Numbered from the stretch's first letter, positions 1 to 8,400 are shown. The stretch: 32,690 nucleotides of DNA from Mycobacterium scrofulaceum (GCF_002086735.1 NZ_MVIJ01000054.1:1-32690), one strand, 5' to 3'. Notes: generated from the sequence alone by a model not told the origin. Program-made: numbers and translations.

Positions 1-1
1 C

Positions 2-1390
2 CTGGTCCCCGGCACCCCCGACCCCGTCAAGGACGCCGACGAGGTGGTGGCCTTCGCCGAGGAGTACGGCGTGCCGATCGCCATCAAGGCGGCCTTCGGC
101 GGCGGTGGCCGCGGCATGAAGGTGGCGCGCACCATCGAGGAGATCCCCCACCTGTACGAGTCGGCGGTGCGCGAGGCCGTCGCCGCCTTCGGCCGCGGCG
201 AGTGCTTCGTCGAGCGCTACCTGGACAAGCCCCGCCACGTCGAGGCGCAGGTGATCGCCGACCAGCACGGCAACGTCATCGTGGCCGGCACCCGCGACTG
301 CTCCCTGCAGCGCCGCTTCCAGAAGCTGGTGGAGGAGGCGCCCGCGCCGTTCCTCACCGACGCGCAGCGCAAGGAGATCCACGAGTCGGCCAAGCGCATC
401 TGCAAGGAGGCGCACTACTACGGCGCCGGGACCGTCGAGTACCTGGTGGGCCAGGACGGCCTGATCTCGTTCCTGGAGGTCAACACCCGGCTGCAGGTCG
501 AGCACCCGGTCACCGAGGAGACCGCGGGCATCGACCTGGTGCTGCAGCAGTTCAAGATCGCCAACGGCGAAAAGCTGGACCTCACCGAGGATCCCACGCC
601 GCGCGGCCACGCCATCGAGTTCCGGATCAACGGCGAGGACGCCGGCCGCGGCTTCCTGCCGGCCCCCGGCCCCGTCACCCGGTACGACACTCCCAGCGGC
701 CCCGGCGTCCGGCTGGACTCGGGCGTCGAAGCCGGTTCGGTGATCGGCGGGCAGTTCGACTCGATGCTGGCCAAGCTGATCGTGTACGGCGCCACCCGTG
801 AAGAGGCATTACGACGCGCCCGCCGCGCTCTTGCTGAATTTCACGTCGAGGGGCTGGCCACCGTCATCCCGTTCCACCGCGCCGTGGTGTCCGACCCCGC
901 CTTCATCGGCGACGGCGAAAGCTTCTCGGTGCACACCCGCTGGATCGAGACCGAGTGGAACAACACCATCGAGCCGTTCACCGGCGGTGAGCCCCTCGAC
1001 GAGGAGGACACCCGGCCGCGCCAGACGGTGGTCGTGGAGGTCGGCGGGCGCCGGCTCGAGGTGTCGCTGCCCGGCGACCTGGCCCTGTCCAACGGTTCCG
1101 CCGCCGACCCGGCCGGCGTCATCCGCAAGAAGCCCAAGCCGCGCAAGCGCGGCGCGCACGCGGGTGCCGCCGCCTCCGGTGACGCGGTGACCGCCCCGAT
1201 GCAGGGCACCGTGGTCAAGGTCGCGGTCGAGGAGGGACAGGAAGTCGCCGCCGGCGACCTGGTCGTGGTCCTCGAGGCGATGAAGATGGAGAACCCGGTC
1301 ACCGCGCACAAGGACGGTGTCATCACCGGCCTTGCGGTCGAGGCCGGCGCCGCCATCACCCAGGGCACGGTGCTCGCCGAAATCAAATAA
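2..1390 (+). CDS. accA3: Biotin carboxylase / biotin carboxyl carrier alpha chain, 5' end cut by window
   Basis: This is the last 462 codons of an acyl-CoA carboxylase alpha subunit; M. tuberculosis AccA3 is about 600 residues, so the N-terminal quarter lies outside the window. The protein carboxylates biotin with ATP and bicarbonate and passes the carboxyl group to AccD partners for malonyl-CoA and long-chain acyl-CoA carboxylation (fatty and mycolic acid synthesis). Seen in sequence: the ATP-grasp glycine loop (FGGGGRGMKV), the carboxylase motif EVNTRLQVEHPVTE, the biotin-carboxylase C domain (RGHAIEFRINGED), a Pro/Lys/Arg/Ala-rich linker, and a C-terminal biotinyl domain with the biotin-accepting Lys in EAMKMENPV. 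The reading frame is open from base 2; the ATG at 44 is internal. Identification as accA3 rests on family motifs and on sigF lying downstream, as in M. tuberculosis Rv3285-Rv3286c. Confidence 0.95.
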   Translation: MVPGTPDPVKDADEVVAFAEEYGVPIAIKAAFGGGGRGMKVARTIEEIPHLYESAVREAVAAFGRGECFVERYLDKPRHVEAQVIADQHGNVIVAGTRDCSLQRRFQKLVEEAPAPFLTDAQRKEIHESAKRICKEAHYYGAGTVEYLVGQDGLISFLEVNTRLQVEHPVTEETAGIDLVLQQFKIANGEKLDLTEDPTPRGHAIEFRINGEDAGRGFLPAPGPVTRYDTPSGPGVRLDSGVEAGSVIGGQFDSMLAKLIVYGATREEALRRARRALAEFHVEGLATVIPFHRAVVSDPAFIGDGESFSVHTRWIETEWNNTIEPFTGGEPLDEEDTRPRQTVVVEVGGRRLEVSLPGDLALSNGSAADPAGVIRKKPKPRKRGAHAGAAASGDAVTAPMQGTVVKVAVEEGQEVAAGDLVVVLEAMKMENPVTAHKDGVITGLAVEAGAAITQGTVLAEIK

Positions 1391-1417
1391 CCGGCCGGAC
1401 AATATTCCTGGGAAACA

Positions 1418-1443
1418 GTTGTCGACCGGGTCCGGCGCGGGTA
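1418..1443 (+). promoter_or_regulatory. Candidate SigF-type promoter ahead of the STAS gene
   Basis: GTTG at 1418-1421, 17 bases, then GGGTA at 1439-1443. The published mycobacterial SigF form is GTTT, 15-17 bases, GGGTA, so there is one mismatch in the -35 box. It points at the STAS gene with a leader of about 125 bases. The rest of the 184-base gap after accA3 shows nothing else I can name. Short motif match only. Confidence 0.4.
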
Positions 1444-1574
1444 GCGTTCGGGTCAGGTTGAGTTCACAGCCGTCCGGATCACGTCAAGGGCGCGGAAAGC
1501 TATGAGCTCCCTGCATTCCCGTTCATCCCCGCCTGACGTTTCCGCAGCATCCTGCTCGACGGATGGAGTCAGTA

Positions 1575-1985
1575 ATGCCTGTGGCCCAATCTTGGCAGCA
1601 AAGCCGCGCGGCGCAGTTCACCGCGCGCTGGGACCCGTCGGGGACCCTGATCACGGTGGACGGTGAACTCGACGCCGCCAATGCCGATCAGCTCGCGGCG
1701 TACGTCCGGCACGTCGTCGATCGCTCGCGGCGCGTGATCCTGGACCTGCGAGGCCTGAAATTCATTGGCACGGCCGGATTTTCGGCACTGCATCGCATCA
1801 ATGTCGTCTGCTCCGGCGCCCAGGCGTACTGGGCGATGGCGCCGAGCCCGGCGGTGGCGCGGTTGCTGCGCATCTGCGACCCCGACGGCACCCTGCCGGT
1901 GACGACGCCCATGGCCGAGCCGCTGCTGGAGCCGCTGCGGGCCGGCGGCGAAGTTCTACTGCAGCTGGTCGCGCAGCCGCGTTAG
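1575..1985 (+). CDS. STAS-domain anti-sigma factor antagonist (RsbV/RsfA/RsfB type)
   Basis: A 136-residue single STAS-domain protein, the usual size for an anti-anti-sigma factor. Such proteins bind an RsbW-type kinase and release the sigma factor, and are switched off by phosphorylation. Seen: the beta-strand LITVDGELDAANADQL (residues 25-40) and the signature DLRGLKFIGTAGFSAL (57-72). At the usual phospho-acceptor Ser position the protein has Thr66. The ATG at 1575 is chosen over one at 1563 because GGAG (1565-1568) sits six bases upstream of it. The gene converges on sigF and the two 3' ends overlap by 30 bases, while rsbW follows sigF, so the likely partner is the neighbouring RsbW; this is inference. 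As recalled, M. tuberculosis has no gene here and keeps its UsfX antagonists (RsfA, RsfB) elsewhere. Confidence 0.85.
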   Translation: MPVAQSWQQSRAAQFTARWDPSGTLITVDGELDAANADQLAAYVRHVVDRSRRVILDLRGLKFIGTAGFSALHRINVVCSGAQAYWAMAPSPAVARLLRICDPDGTLPVTTPMAEPLLEPLRAGGEVLLQLVAQPR

Positions 1986-2744
1986 CGACTTCGCCAGCAG
2001 CCGGGAGACGTGCATCTGCGAGATGCCGACCCGTTCGGCGATCTGCGTCTGCGTCATCGATTCGAAGAACCTGAGCACCAACACCGTTCGTTCCCGCTCG
2101 GGGAGCGCCTCGAGCAGCGGGCGCAGCGACTCCTGGTCCTCGATGCGGTCCAGGCCGGTGTCCACGTCGCCCAGGGTGTCGGCGATGGCGCGGGCTTCGT
2201 CCTCCTCGCTGCCGCCACCGCTGTCGATGGACAGCGTGTTGTACGAGCTGCCCGCGACCAGGCCCTCGACGACCTCCTCGCGGTCCATGCCGAGTTCGGC
2301 GGCGAGTTCGGTTGCGGTGGGCGCCCGTCCGAGCCGTTGCGACAGGTCCGCGGTGGCGGTTCCCAGACGCAGATGCAATTCCTTGAGGCGCCGCGGTACC
2401 TTGACCGACCAACTGTTGTCGCGGAAGTGGCGGCGGACCTCGCCCATGATCGTCGGGACCGCGAACGACACGAAGTCGGAGCCGGCGTCCACGTCGAACC
2501 GCACGACCGCGTTGACCAGTCCCACCCGCGCCACCTGGACGAGGTCGTCGCGCGGCTCGCCGCGGCCCTCGAACCGGCGGGCGATGTGGTCGGCCAGAGG
2601 CAGGCAACGCTCCACGATCTTGTCCCGTTGACGCTGAAACTCCATCGAGCCGGCGTCCACGGTCGCCAGCTCACGGAACATTTCCGGGACATCGGCGTAT
2701 TCGTTCGGGCGCGAGACCGAACCGCCGGCAGCTGGTGGTGTCAC
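1956..2744 (-). CDS. sigF: RNA polymerase sigma factor SigF
   Basis: A 262-residue SigB/SigF-family sigma factor for stationary-phase and stress genes. Seen: region 2 (CLPLADHIARRFEGRGEPRDDLVQVARVG, then FVSFAVPTIMGEVRRHFRD), region 3 (VPRRLKELHLRLGTATADLSQRLGR), and region 4 with the helix-turn-helix TQIAERVGISQMHVSRLLAKSL. The frame stays open far upstream, but the start is set at GTG 2744: it forms a GTGA overlap with the rsbW stop, matches the start of M. tuberculosis SigF (about 261 residues), and the extra upstream residues are only the rsbW shadow. It lies last in the rsbW-sigF pair and would be translationally coupled to rsbW. Its 3' end overlaps the convergent STAS gene by 30 bases. 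Confidence 0.97.
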   Translation of the reverse strand: MTPPAAGGSVSRPNEYADVPEMFRELATVDAGSMEFQRQRDKIVERCLPLADHIARRFEGRGEPRDDLVQVARVGLVNAVVRFDVDAGSDFVSFAVPTIMGEVRRHFRDNSWSVKVPRRLKELHLRLGTATADLSQRLGRAPTATELAAELGMDREEVVEGLVAGSSYNTLSIDSGGGSEEDEARAIADTLGDVDTGLDRIEDQESLRPLLEALPERERTVLVLRFFESMTQTQIAERVGISQMHVSRLLAKSLTRLRDQLQ

Positions 2745-3178
2745 CTGCTGGAGGCCGCCCGTCGCGCCGTCAGCGTGATACCGAAGACGCTGCCGGTTTG
2801 GTTGGGTTCGCGACCGTCGTGGAAGGTCTGGACGTCGTCGGCCAACGAGGTCAGCACGTGCCAGCTGAAGCTGCCCGGCGCGACCACGTCGTGGGTGTCG
2901 CACGCCGCGGACGCCTCCACCACCAGCTGGTCGTCCTGCGGGTCCACCACCACGACCAGGGTCGCGTCTGGCGTGGCGCAGCGGATCAGCCGGGTGCACA
3001 CTTCGTCGACCGCGAGCCGCAGGTCCGCCACGGCGTCGAAGTCCAAGTCCTCGAAGGTGCCGATCGCACCGACCAGCGTCCGCAGCATCGCGAGGTTCTC
3101 CAGCCGCGCCGCGACGTGCAATTCGACGGCGCGATGGCCGCGCTGACGCTTGTTGGTGCGCAATCCCGCATCGTTCAT
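2741..3178 (-). CDS. rsbW: Anti-sigma-F factor RsbW / UsfX
   Basis: A 145-residue GHKL-type ATPase-fold anti-sigma factor that binds SigF and keeps it off RNA polymerase. The sequence is very close to the M. tuberculosis UsfX (Rv3287c) I recall, including the stretches ARLENLAMLRTLVGAIGTFE, LAVDEVCTRLI and VFGITLTARRAASSR. In the N-box the Glu (E59) is kept, but the Asn found in SpoIIAB-type kinases is replaced (Arg63), so kinase activity cannot be assumed from sequence. ATG 3178 is preferred to the longer frame from 3259 because length and N-terminus then match UsfX. The stop overlaps the sigF start by four bases (GTGA). Two STAS candidates for relief are family members elsewhere and the adjacent gene at 1575. 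Confidence 0.95.
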   Translation of the reverse strand: MNDAGLRTNKRQRGHRAVELHVAARLENLAMLRTLVGAIGTFEDLDFDAVADLRLAVDEVCTRLIRCATPDATLVVVVDPQDDQLVVEASAACDTHDVVAPGSFSWHVLTSLADDVQTFHDGREPNQTGSVFGITLTARRAASSR

Positions 3179-3285
3179 CTGGTCTCCCGGCAAATTTTGA
3201 CTGACACTACTACTGCCCCGCAGACCGCCGTGGACCGTACGTTCGAGCCGATTAGTCATGGTTGCCGCCGGGTACTCGGCCCCAC

Positions 3286-3435
3286 ATGGACGGGCCGGAG
3301 ACCTCCGAAGCGGTTCGGACGCGACGGCTCAAGCGCGTGGCGTTGATCGCCGGGATCGCGCTCGTCGTGTTGGTCGTTCTCGTTGTAGGCATCTATGTCG
3401 GTGTCTTCGTGATCCTGGCCCCCATGATGGGGTGA
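3286..3435 (+). CDS. Putative small membrane protein, 49 residues
   Basis: A short plus-strand frame (ATG 3286, TGA 3433-3435) divergent from rsbW. It encodes a charged N-terminus ending RTRRLKR, followed by one strongly hydrophobic segment of about 25 residues (VALIAGIALVVLVVLVVG and on) and a short end, PMMG. Positive residues before the segment predict a cytoplasmic N-terminus. There is no recognisable family. A clean basic-then-hydrophobic pattern in a frame without homopolymer drift argues for a real gene, but there is no strong Shine-Dalgarno sequence and a minus-strand SigF-type promoter would read across it. Function unknown. Confidence 0.5.
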   Translation: MDGPETSEAVRTRRLKRVALIAGIALVVLVVLVVGIYVGVFVILAPMMG

Positions 3436-3481
3436 CCACGCAGACGGAACCTTTCCGGCACTCATCATGGTGCACACCTGA

Positions 3482-3506
3482 TACCCACTCGACAGGGCCG
3501 GTAACC
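3482..3506 (-). promoter_or_regulatory. Candidate SigF promoter for rsbW-sigF
   Basis: On the minus strand GGTTA (3506-3502), 15 bases, GGGTAT (3486-3481), a near-match to the SigF form. The next minus-strand gene is rsbW, about 300 bases downstream, so the leader would run antisense to the 49-residue frame. M. tuberculosis is known to have a SigF-dependent promoter ahead of usfX, which supports the reading. The 392-base gap 3179-3570 holds this site and the small frame only. Confidence 0.55.
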
Positions 3507-3570
3507 CCCCGCGGTGGCTTCGCGGCAAATAAAGTGAGGGCGCCCTAGGCGGGCCGCCCCGCACACCCGG

Positions 3571-3882
3571 CTAGCTGGCCGGCCACTGCCGGTGGACCTC
3601 CGGGTGTTCGGCGTACCAGCGCTCCGCGATCCTGCGGATCCGCCAGTGTTCCAACGCGACCCAGACCAGTCCGAGCACCGCGGCGATGACCGCCAGCACG
3701 CCCGCGGTCATGCCCTCGTTGTGATGGCCGCTACCGAACGCCGCCAGGCTTCCGCACGCCCCGACGACGCCGGCGACCACCAGCAGATACCCGGGCCAGT
3801 GCAACACGTCGATCAACGATTCGCCGGCGAGTGGCCGCGTGGTCCTCAGATGGTCGACGGGGTCATGAAAGGTGTCTCCCAT
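3571..3882 (-). CDS. usfY: UsfY-like membrane protein
   Basis: A 103-residue protein resembling the UsfY (Rv3288c) product that lies upstream of usfX in M. tuberculosis. The N-terminus has the polar stretch DPVDHLRTTRPLAGESLIDV. Two hydrophobic segments follow (about residues 30-50, YLLVVAGVVGACGSLAAF, and 58-77, MTAGVLAVIAAVLGLVWVAL), then a basic tail with WRIRRIAERWYAEHPE. ATG 3882 has a good Shine-Dalgarno sequence (GAGGAG) just upstream. It lies 93 bases after the Rv3289c-like gene on the same strand, so both probably share one transcript starting at the SigF-type site at 4506-4529. Biochemical function is unknown; the assignment is by position and similarity. Confidence 0.85.
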   Translation of the reverse strand: MGDTFHDPVDHLRTTRPLAGESLIDVLHWPGYLLVVAGVVGACGSLAAFGSGHHNEGMTAGVLAVIAAVLGLVWVALEHWRIRRIAERWYAEHPEVHRQWPAS

Positions 3883-3975
3883 GGCTGCTCCTCATGGAGA
3901 ACTTGACTCATGCGCAGCTCAATACGGGTTGCACCATCAACGGTAGATCGCCCGGGCGGGTTTGGCGAGAGCCGA

Positions 3976-4362
3976 TCAGAGGGTCAGCGCCGGGCCGGCG
4001 ATCGGGGCCACGCCCAGGGCCCCGGTCAGCACCATCAGGGTGAACAGGAACCAGCCCGCCCCGTGCCATCCCCACCAGGTGCCCTGCGCCTTCCACACCC
4101 GATAGGTGCGCAGAAACGCCCACAGGCCCGCCGCGAGCAGGATCAGCGGACCCCCGAGCGCCAGCAACGTCCGCTGCGGTGCGCCGCAGGCGACGGTGTC
4201 GACGCCGTTGCTCGGGCAGGTGCTCACCCATAGCGCGGCCATCACCACGAAGCCGACCGCCGCGGCCGCGGCCGCCACCGCGAACCGGATGGCGGCGCGC
4301 ACTTCGCCGTCTTCCTGTCCCAAGCGATCACCACCACCGGATCGCTCATCCGCTTTGTGCAT
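3976..4362 (-). CDS. Rv3289c-like integral membrane protein
   Basis: A 128-residue protein with a charged N-terminus (MHKADERSGGGDRLGQEDGE) and three likely membrane segments: about residues 24-46 (AIRFAVAAAAAAVGFVVMAAL), 66-86 (LLALGGPLILLAAGLWAFL) and 103-125 (GWFLFTLMVLTGALGVAPIAG). Position between usfY and the tetR gene fits Rv3289c of M. tuberculosis, annotated there as a possible membrane protein. ATG 4362 has AAGGGG upstream at suitable distance. The nearest upstream promoter candidate is the SigF-type site at 4506-4529. No enzymatic motif seen; function unknown. Confidence 0.85.
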   Translation of the reverse strand: MHKADERSGGGDRLGQEDGEVRAAIRFAVAAAAAAVGFVVMAALWVSTCPSNGVDTVACGAPQRTLLALGGPLILLAAGLWAFLRTYRVWKAQGTWWGWHGAGWFLFTLMVLTGALGVAPIAGPALTL

Positions 4363-4704
4363 CGGGTGCCCCTTAATGTCCCCCGGGTAGCCAACGTCCT
4401 ATTCATCGTTTGCTGCGTCGCAATGGTTACCGCGCGATGACCTGTGATCCGACGACCGGACGCCGCAACCGCGCTGGCACTAGCGGAATACGCGCACCGG
4501 AGATATACCCGCCGGCAAACTCTATAAACTGCCACCGCCCGGGCCGGCCGCGGCCCGGCGCCCCGCGCGGCGCCCGTCGCCGCACGATCCCCCCGGGCGT
4601 GGCGGCGCCGTCGCGGGTTCGGCGATTCCCGCTGGCACGGGGCGTGCGGTCCGAAAAGACACAATGTGGTCGGTGTCTCAGAACCGATGAGTACTATCTC
4701 TGAC
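4363..4704. other. Intergenic region between the SigF cluster and tetR
   Basis: These 342 bases hold no convincing gene. They contain an A+T-rich patch (4500-4530) with the SigF-type promoter, and at the right end the tetR promoter and inverted repeat. In M. tuberculosis the lat, lrpA, pcd and neighbouring genes (Rv3290c-Rv3294c) lie at this junction; none is present here. No tRNA, transposase remnant or direct repeat marks the junction as far as I can see. Confidence 0.7.
4506..4529 (-). promoter_or_regulatory. SigF promoter for the Rv3289c-like gene and usfY
   Basis: On the minus strand GTTT (4529-4526), 15 bases, GGGTAT (4510-4505): an exact fit to the SigF consensus, and the best match in the window. 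Transcription would start near 4499, giving a leader of about 135 bases to ATG 4362. It implies that the first two genes of the cluster belong to the SigF regulon. Confidence 0.65.
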
Positions 4705-4705
4705 A
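4674..4705. promoter_or_regulatory. tetR promoter with imperfect inverted repeat
   Basis: TGTCTCAGA (4674-4682) and TCTCTGACA (4697-4705) form an imperfect inverted repeat (7 of 9 positions) centred at 4689-4690. A -10-like TACTAT (4692-4697) lies inside it, with the expected start at or next to the A of ATG 4705. A dimeric TetR bound here would block its own promoter. No good -35 is seen. Confidence 0.3.
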
Positions 4706-5376
4706 TGCCGACAGGCCGAAGGCGGTTGTCCCCCGAGGATCGACGCGCTGAGCTGCTCGCTTTGGGGGCGGAAGTCTTCGGAAAGCGACCCTACGACGAG
4801 GTCCGGATCGACGAGATCGCCGAGCGTGCCGGGGTGTCCCGGGCGCTGATGTATCACTACTTCCCCGACAAGCGGGCCTTCTTCGCCGCGGTGGTCAAGG
4901 ACGAGGCCGACCGGCTCTACGAGACCACCAACATGGACGACGCCACCGGCCTGACCATGTACGAAGAGGTGCGGATGGGGGTCATGGCGTACATGGCCTA
5001 CCACGAGCAGAATCCTGAGGCCGCGTGGGCCGCCTACGTCGGGCTGGGCCGGTCCGACCCGGTCCTGCTGGGCGTCGACGACGAAGCCAAGAACCGCCAG
5101 CTCGAGCACATCATGAGCCGCATCCACGACCTCGTCGCCGACATCGCGGGGGCCAAGCTGGAGGCGGACGTCGAGCGGGACCTCCGGGTGATCTGCCACG
5201 GCTGGCTGGCGTTCACCTTCGAGCTGTGCCGCCAGCGCATCATCGATCCGACGATCAACGCCGACCGCCTCGCCGACGCGTGCGCGCACTCGCTGTTCGA
5301 CGCCATCGCCCGGGTGCCGCAGATACCCGAGGAACTGTCCCACGCGATGGCGACCGCCCGCATCCAACCGCGCTAG
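4705..5376 (+). CDS. TetR-family transcriptional regulator (Rv3295-like)
   Basis: A 223-residue TetR regulator. Seen: the N-terminal DNA-binding domain with helix-turn-helix IAERAGVSRALMYHYFPDKRAFF (about residues 38-60), followed by an all-helical ligand-binding and dimer domain of typical length. M. tuberculosis Rv3295 (221 residues) precedes lhr in the same way. ATG 4705 is preferred to ATG 4687 because neither has a Shine-Dalgarno sequence, while a TACTAT -10 seven bases before 4705 fits a leaderless transcript, common in mycobacteria. The gene ends 38 bases before lhr on the same strand, so it may be the first gene of a tetR-lhr-nei2 operon. Ligand and targets are unknown; autoregulation through the overlapping inverted repeat is a guess. 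Confidence 0.9.
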   Translation: MPTGRRRLSPEDRRAELLALGAEVFGKRPYDEVRIDEIAERAGVSRALMYHYFPDKRAFFAAVVKDEADRLYETTNMDDATGLTMYEEVRMGVMAYMAYHEQNPEAAWAAYVGLGRSDPVLLGVDDEAKNRQLEHIMSRIHDLVADIAGAKLEADVERDLRVICHGWLAFTFELCRQRIIDPTINADRLADACAHSLFDAIARVPQIPEELSHAMATARIQPR

Positions 5377-5414
5377 CCCGCGCCGTTGTCGGTGCGCCTT
5401 GGCACCATGGTGGG

Positions 5415-8400
5415 GTGACCACCCCCGACCCGTTGAGCCGGTTCAGCGCGACCACGCGCGAATGGTTCACCAGCACGTTCGCCGGGCCGACCACCGCGCA
5501 GGCCCAGGCCTGGGACGCCATCGCCGACGGCGACGACACGTTGGTGGTCGCGCCGACCGGATCCGGCAAGACGCTCGCGGCCTTCCTGTGGGCACTTGAT
5601 TCCCTCGCCGGATCGGCCGACCGGCCGGCCGGCACCAGCGTGCTCTACGTGTCCCCGCTCAAGGCGCTCGCGGTGGACGTCGAGCGCAACCTGCGCACCC
5701 CGCTGGCGGGCCTCACCCGCATCGCCGAGCGGCGCGGCCTGCCGCCGCCCGCCATCAGCGTCGGCGTCCGCTCCGGTGACACCCCGCCCGCCGAACGCCG
5801 CCAGCTGATCGCGCGGCCGCCCGACGTGCTGATCACCACCCCGGAGTCGCTGTTCCTGATGCTCACCTCCGCGGCGCGGGAAACCCTGGCCGGTGTGCAG
5901 ACGGTGATCGTCGACGAGATCCACGCCATCGCCGCGGGCAAGCGCGGTGCCCACCTGGCGCTGTCGCTGGAGCGGCTCCAGGATTTGTCGCAACAGCTGC
6001 GCGAGGGGCCGCCCGCGCAGCGCGTCGGGTTGTCGGCGACGGTGCGCCCGCCCGAGGAGCTGGCCCGGTTTCTGTCCGGGGCGGGCCCGACGAGCCGGAC
6101 AAGGGTGGTGGCGCCGCGGGCGGCCAAGACCGTCGAGCTGTCGGTCCAGGTGCCGGTGCCCGACATGGCCAACCTGGCGAACACTCCCTCGCAAGCGGGT
6201 GGTACCCCCAGCATCTGGCCCCACGTCGAGGCGCGGCTGGTCGACCTGATCGAAGCGCACAATTCGACCATCGTGTTCGCCAATTCGCGGCGGCTGGCCG
6301 AGCGGCTCACCGCGCGGCTCAACGAGATCCACGCCGAACGCTTAGGGGTGGGCCTGCCGAGCGAGACCAACCCGAAGGTGGCGGGTGGGGCGCCCGCGCA
6401 CATCATGGGCAGCGGCCAGACCTACGGCGCCGAACCGTCCCCCGCAAGCGGGACGTGCCCCCAGTTGGCGCGCGCGCATCACGGCTCGGTCAGCAAGGAG
6501 CAGCGCGCCCTGGTCGAAGAGGACCTCAAGCGCGGGCTGCTCAAGGCGGTGGTGGCGACGTCGAGCCTGGAGCTGGGCATCGACATGGGCGCCGTCGACC
6601 TGGTCATCCAGGTGGAGGCGCCGCCGTCGGTGGCGAGCGGCCTGCAGCGCATCGGGCGGGCCGGCCACCAGGTCGGCGAGGTGTCCCGGGGGGTGCTGTT
6701 CCCCAAGCACCGCACCGACCTGATCGGCTGCGCGGTGACCGTGCAGCGGATGCTCTCCGGCGAGATCGAGACGATGCGGGTGCCGGCCAACCCGCTGGAC
6801 ATCCTGGCGCAGCAGACGGTGGCGGCCGCGGCGCTGGAGCCGCTGGACGCCGACCGGTGGTTCGACACGGTGCGCCGCAGCGCGCCCTTCGCGACGCTGC
6901 CGCGCAGCGTGTACGAGGCGACCCTCGACCTGTTGTCGGGCAAGTACCCGTCCACCGAGTTCGCCGAGCTGCGTCCCCGGCTGGTCTACGACCGCGACAC
7001 CGGGACGCTGACCGCCCGGCCCGGCGCGCAACGGCTGGCCGTCACCTCCGGCGGCGCCATCCCGGACCGCGGCATGTTCACCGTCTACCTGGCCAGCGAG
7101 TCGGAAAAGCCTTCGCGGGTCGGCGAACTGGACGAGGAGATGGTGTACGAGTCGCGGCCCGGCGACGTGATCTCGCTGGGCGCCACCAGCTGGCGGATCA
7201 CCGAGATCACCCACGACCGGGTGCTGGTGATCCCGGCGCCCGGGCAGCCGGCCAGGCTGCCGTTCTGGCGCGGCGACGACGCCGGGCGCCCGGCCGAGCT
7301 GGGCGCCGCGCTCGGCGCGTTCACCGGCGAGCTGGCCGGGCTTGGCCGCGAGGACTTCAACGCCCGGTGCGCCGCTTTGGGTTTCGACGCCTACGCGACC
7401 GACAACATGTGGGCGCTGCTGGACGAGCAACGGGCCGCGGCGGGGGTGGTGCCCACGGACACCACCCTGCTGGTCGAGCGGTTCCGCGACGAGCTGGGCG
7501 ACTGGCGGGTGATCCTGCACTCGCCGTACGGGCTGCGGGTGAACGGCCCGCTGGCGCTGGCGGTGGGTCGCCGGCTGCGCGAACGCTACGGCCTGGACGA
7601 GAAGCCGACCGCCTCCGACGACGGCATCGTGGTGCGGCTGCCGGACATGCTTTCCGACACCGGCGAAACCCCGCCCGGCGCCGATCTTTTCGTCTTCGAC
7701 GCCGAAGAGATCGACCCCGTCGTCACCGCCGAGGTGGGCGGTTCGGCGCTGTTCGCGTCGCGGTTCCGGGAATGCGCGGCCCGGGCGCTGCTGCTGCCCC
7801 GCCGGCACCCGGGCAAGCGATCGCCGCTGTGGCAACAGCGCCAGCGGGCCGCCCAACTGCTGGACGTGGCCCGCAAGTACCCCGACTTCCCGGTGGTGCT
7901 GGAGACCGTCCGCGAGTGCCTACAGGACGTGTACGACGTCCCCGCCCTTACGGCGCTGATGGCCGGCATCGCGCAGCGCAAGGTGCGGGTCCTCGAGGCG
8001 GAGACGGCGCGGCCGTCCCCCTTTGCGGCGTCGCTGCTGTTCGGTTACGTCGGCGCGTTCATGTACGAGGGCGACACCCCGCTGGCCGAGCGCCGCGCCG
8101 CGGCGCTGTCGCTGGACAGCACGCTGCTGGCCGAGCTGCTGGGCCGCGTAGAGCTGCGTGAATTGCTCGACCCCGACGTCATCGCCGCGACCGGCCGCCA
8201 GTTGCAGCACCTGGCGGAGGACCGGGCCGCACGCGACGCCGAAGGCGTCGCGGACCTGCTGCGGCTGCTGGGTCCGATGACCGAGGAGGAGATCGCCGCC
8301 CGGTCCGGCGGCGCCGAGGTGGGCGGCTGGCTCGAGGGCCTGCTCGCGGCGCGGCGGGCCCTGCCCGTCTCGTTCGCCGGCCGCAACTGGTGGGTGGCCA

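Noticed and set aside
2010..3146. Long plus-strand frame of 378 residues opposite sigF and rsbW
   Set aside because: It is the complement shadow of two well-recognised genes; the composition is that of GC-rich antisense with no domain.
3256..3564. Minus-strand frame of 102 residues between rsbW and usfY
   Set aside because: Pro/Gly/His-rich, no hydrophobic or domain pattern, and it is opposite the better 49-residue frame.
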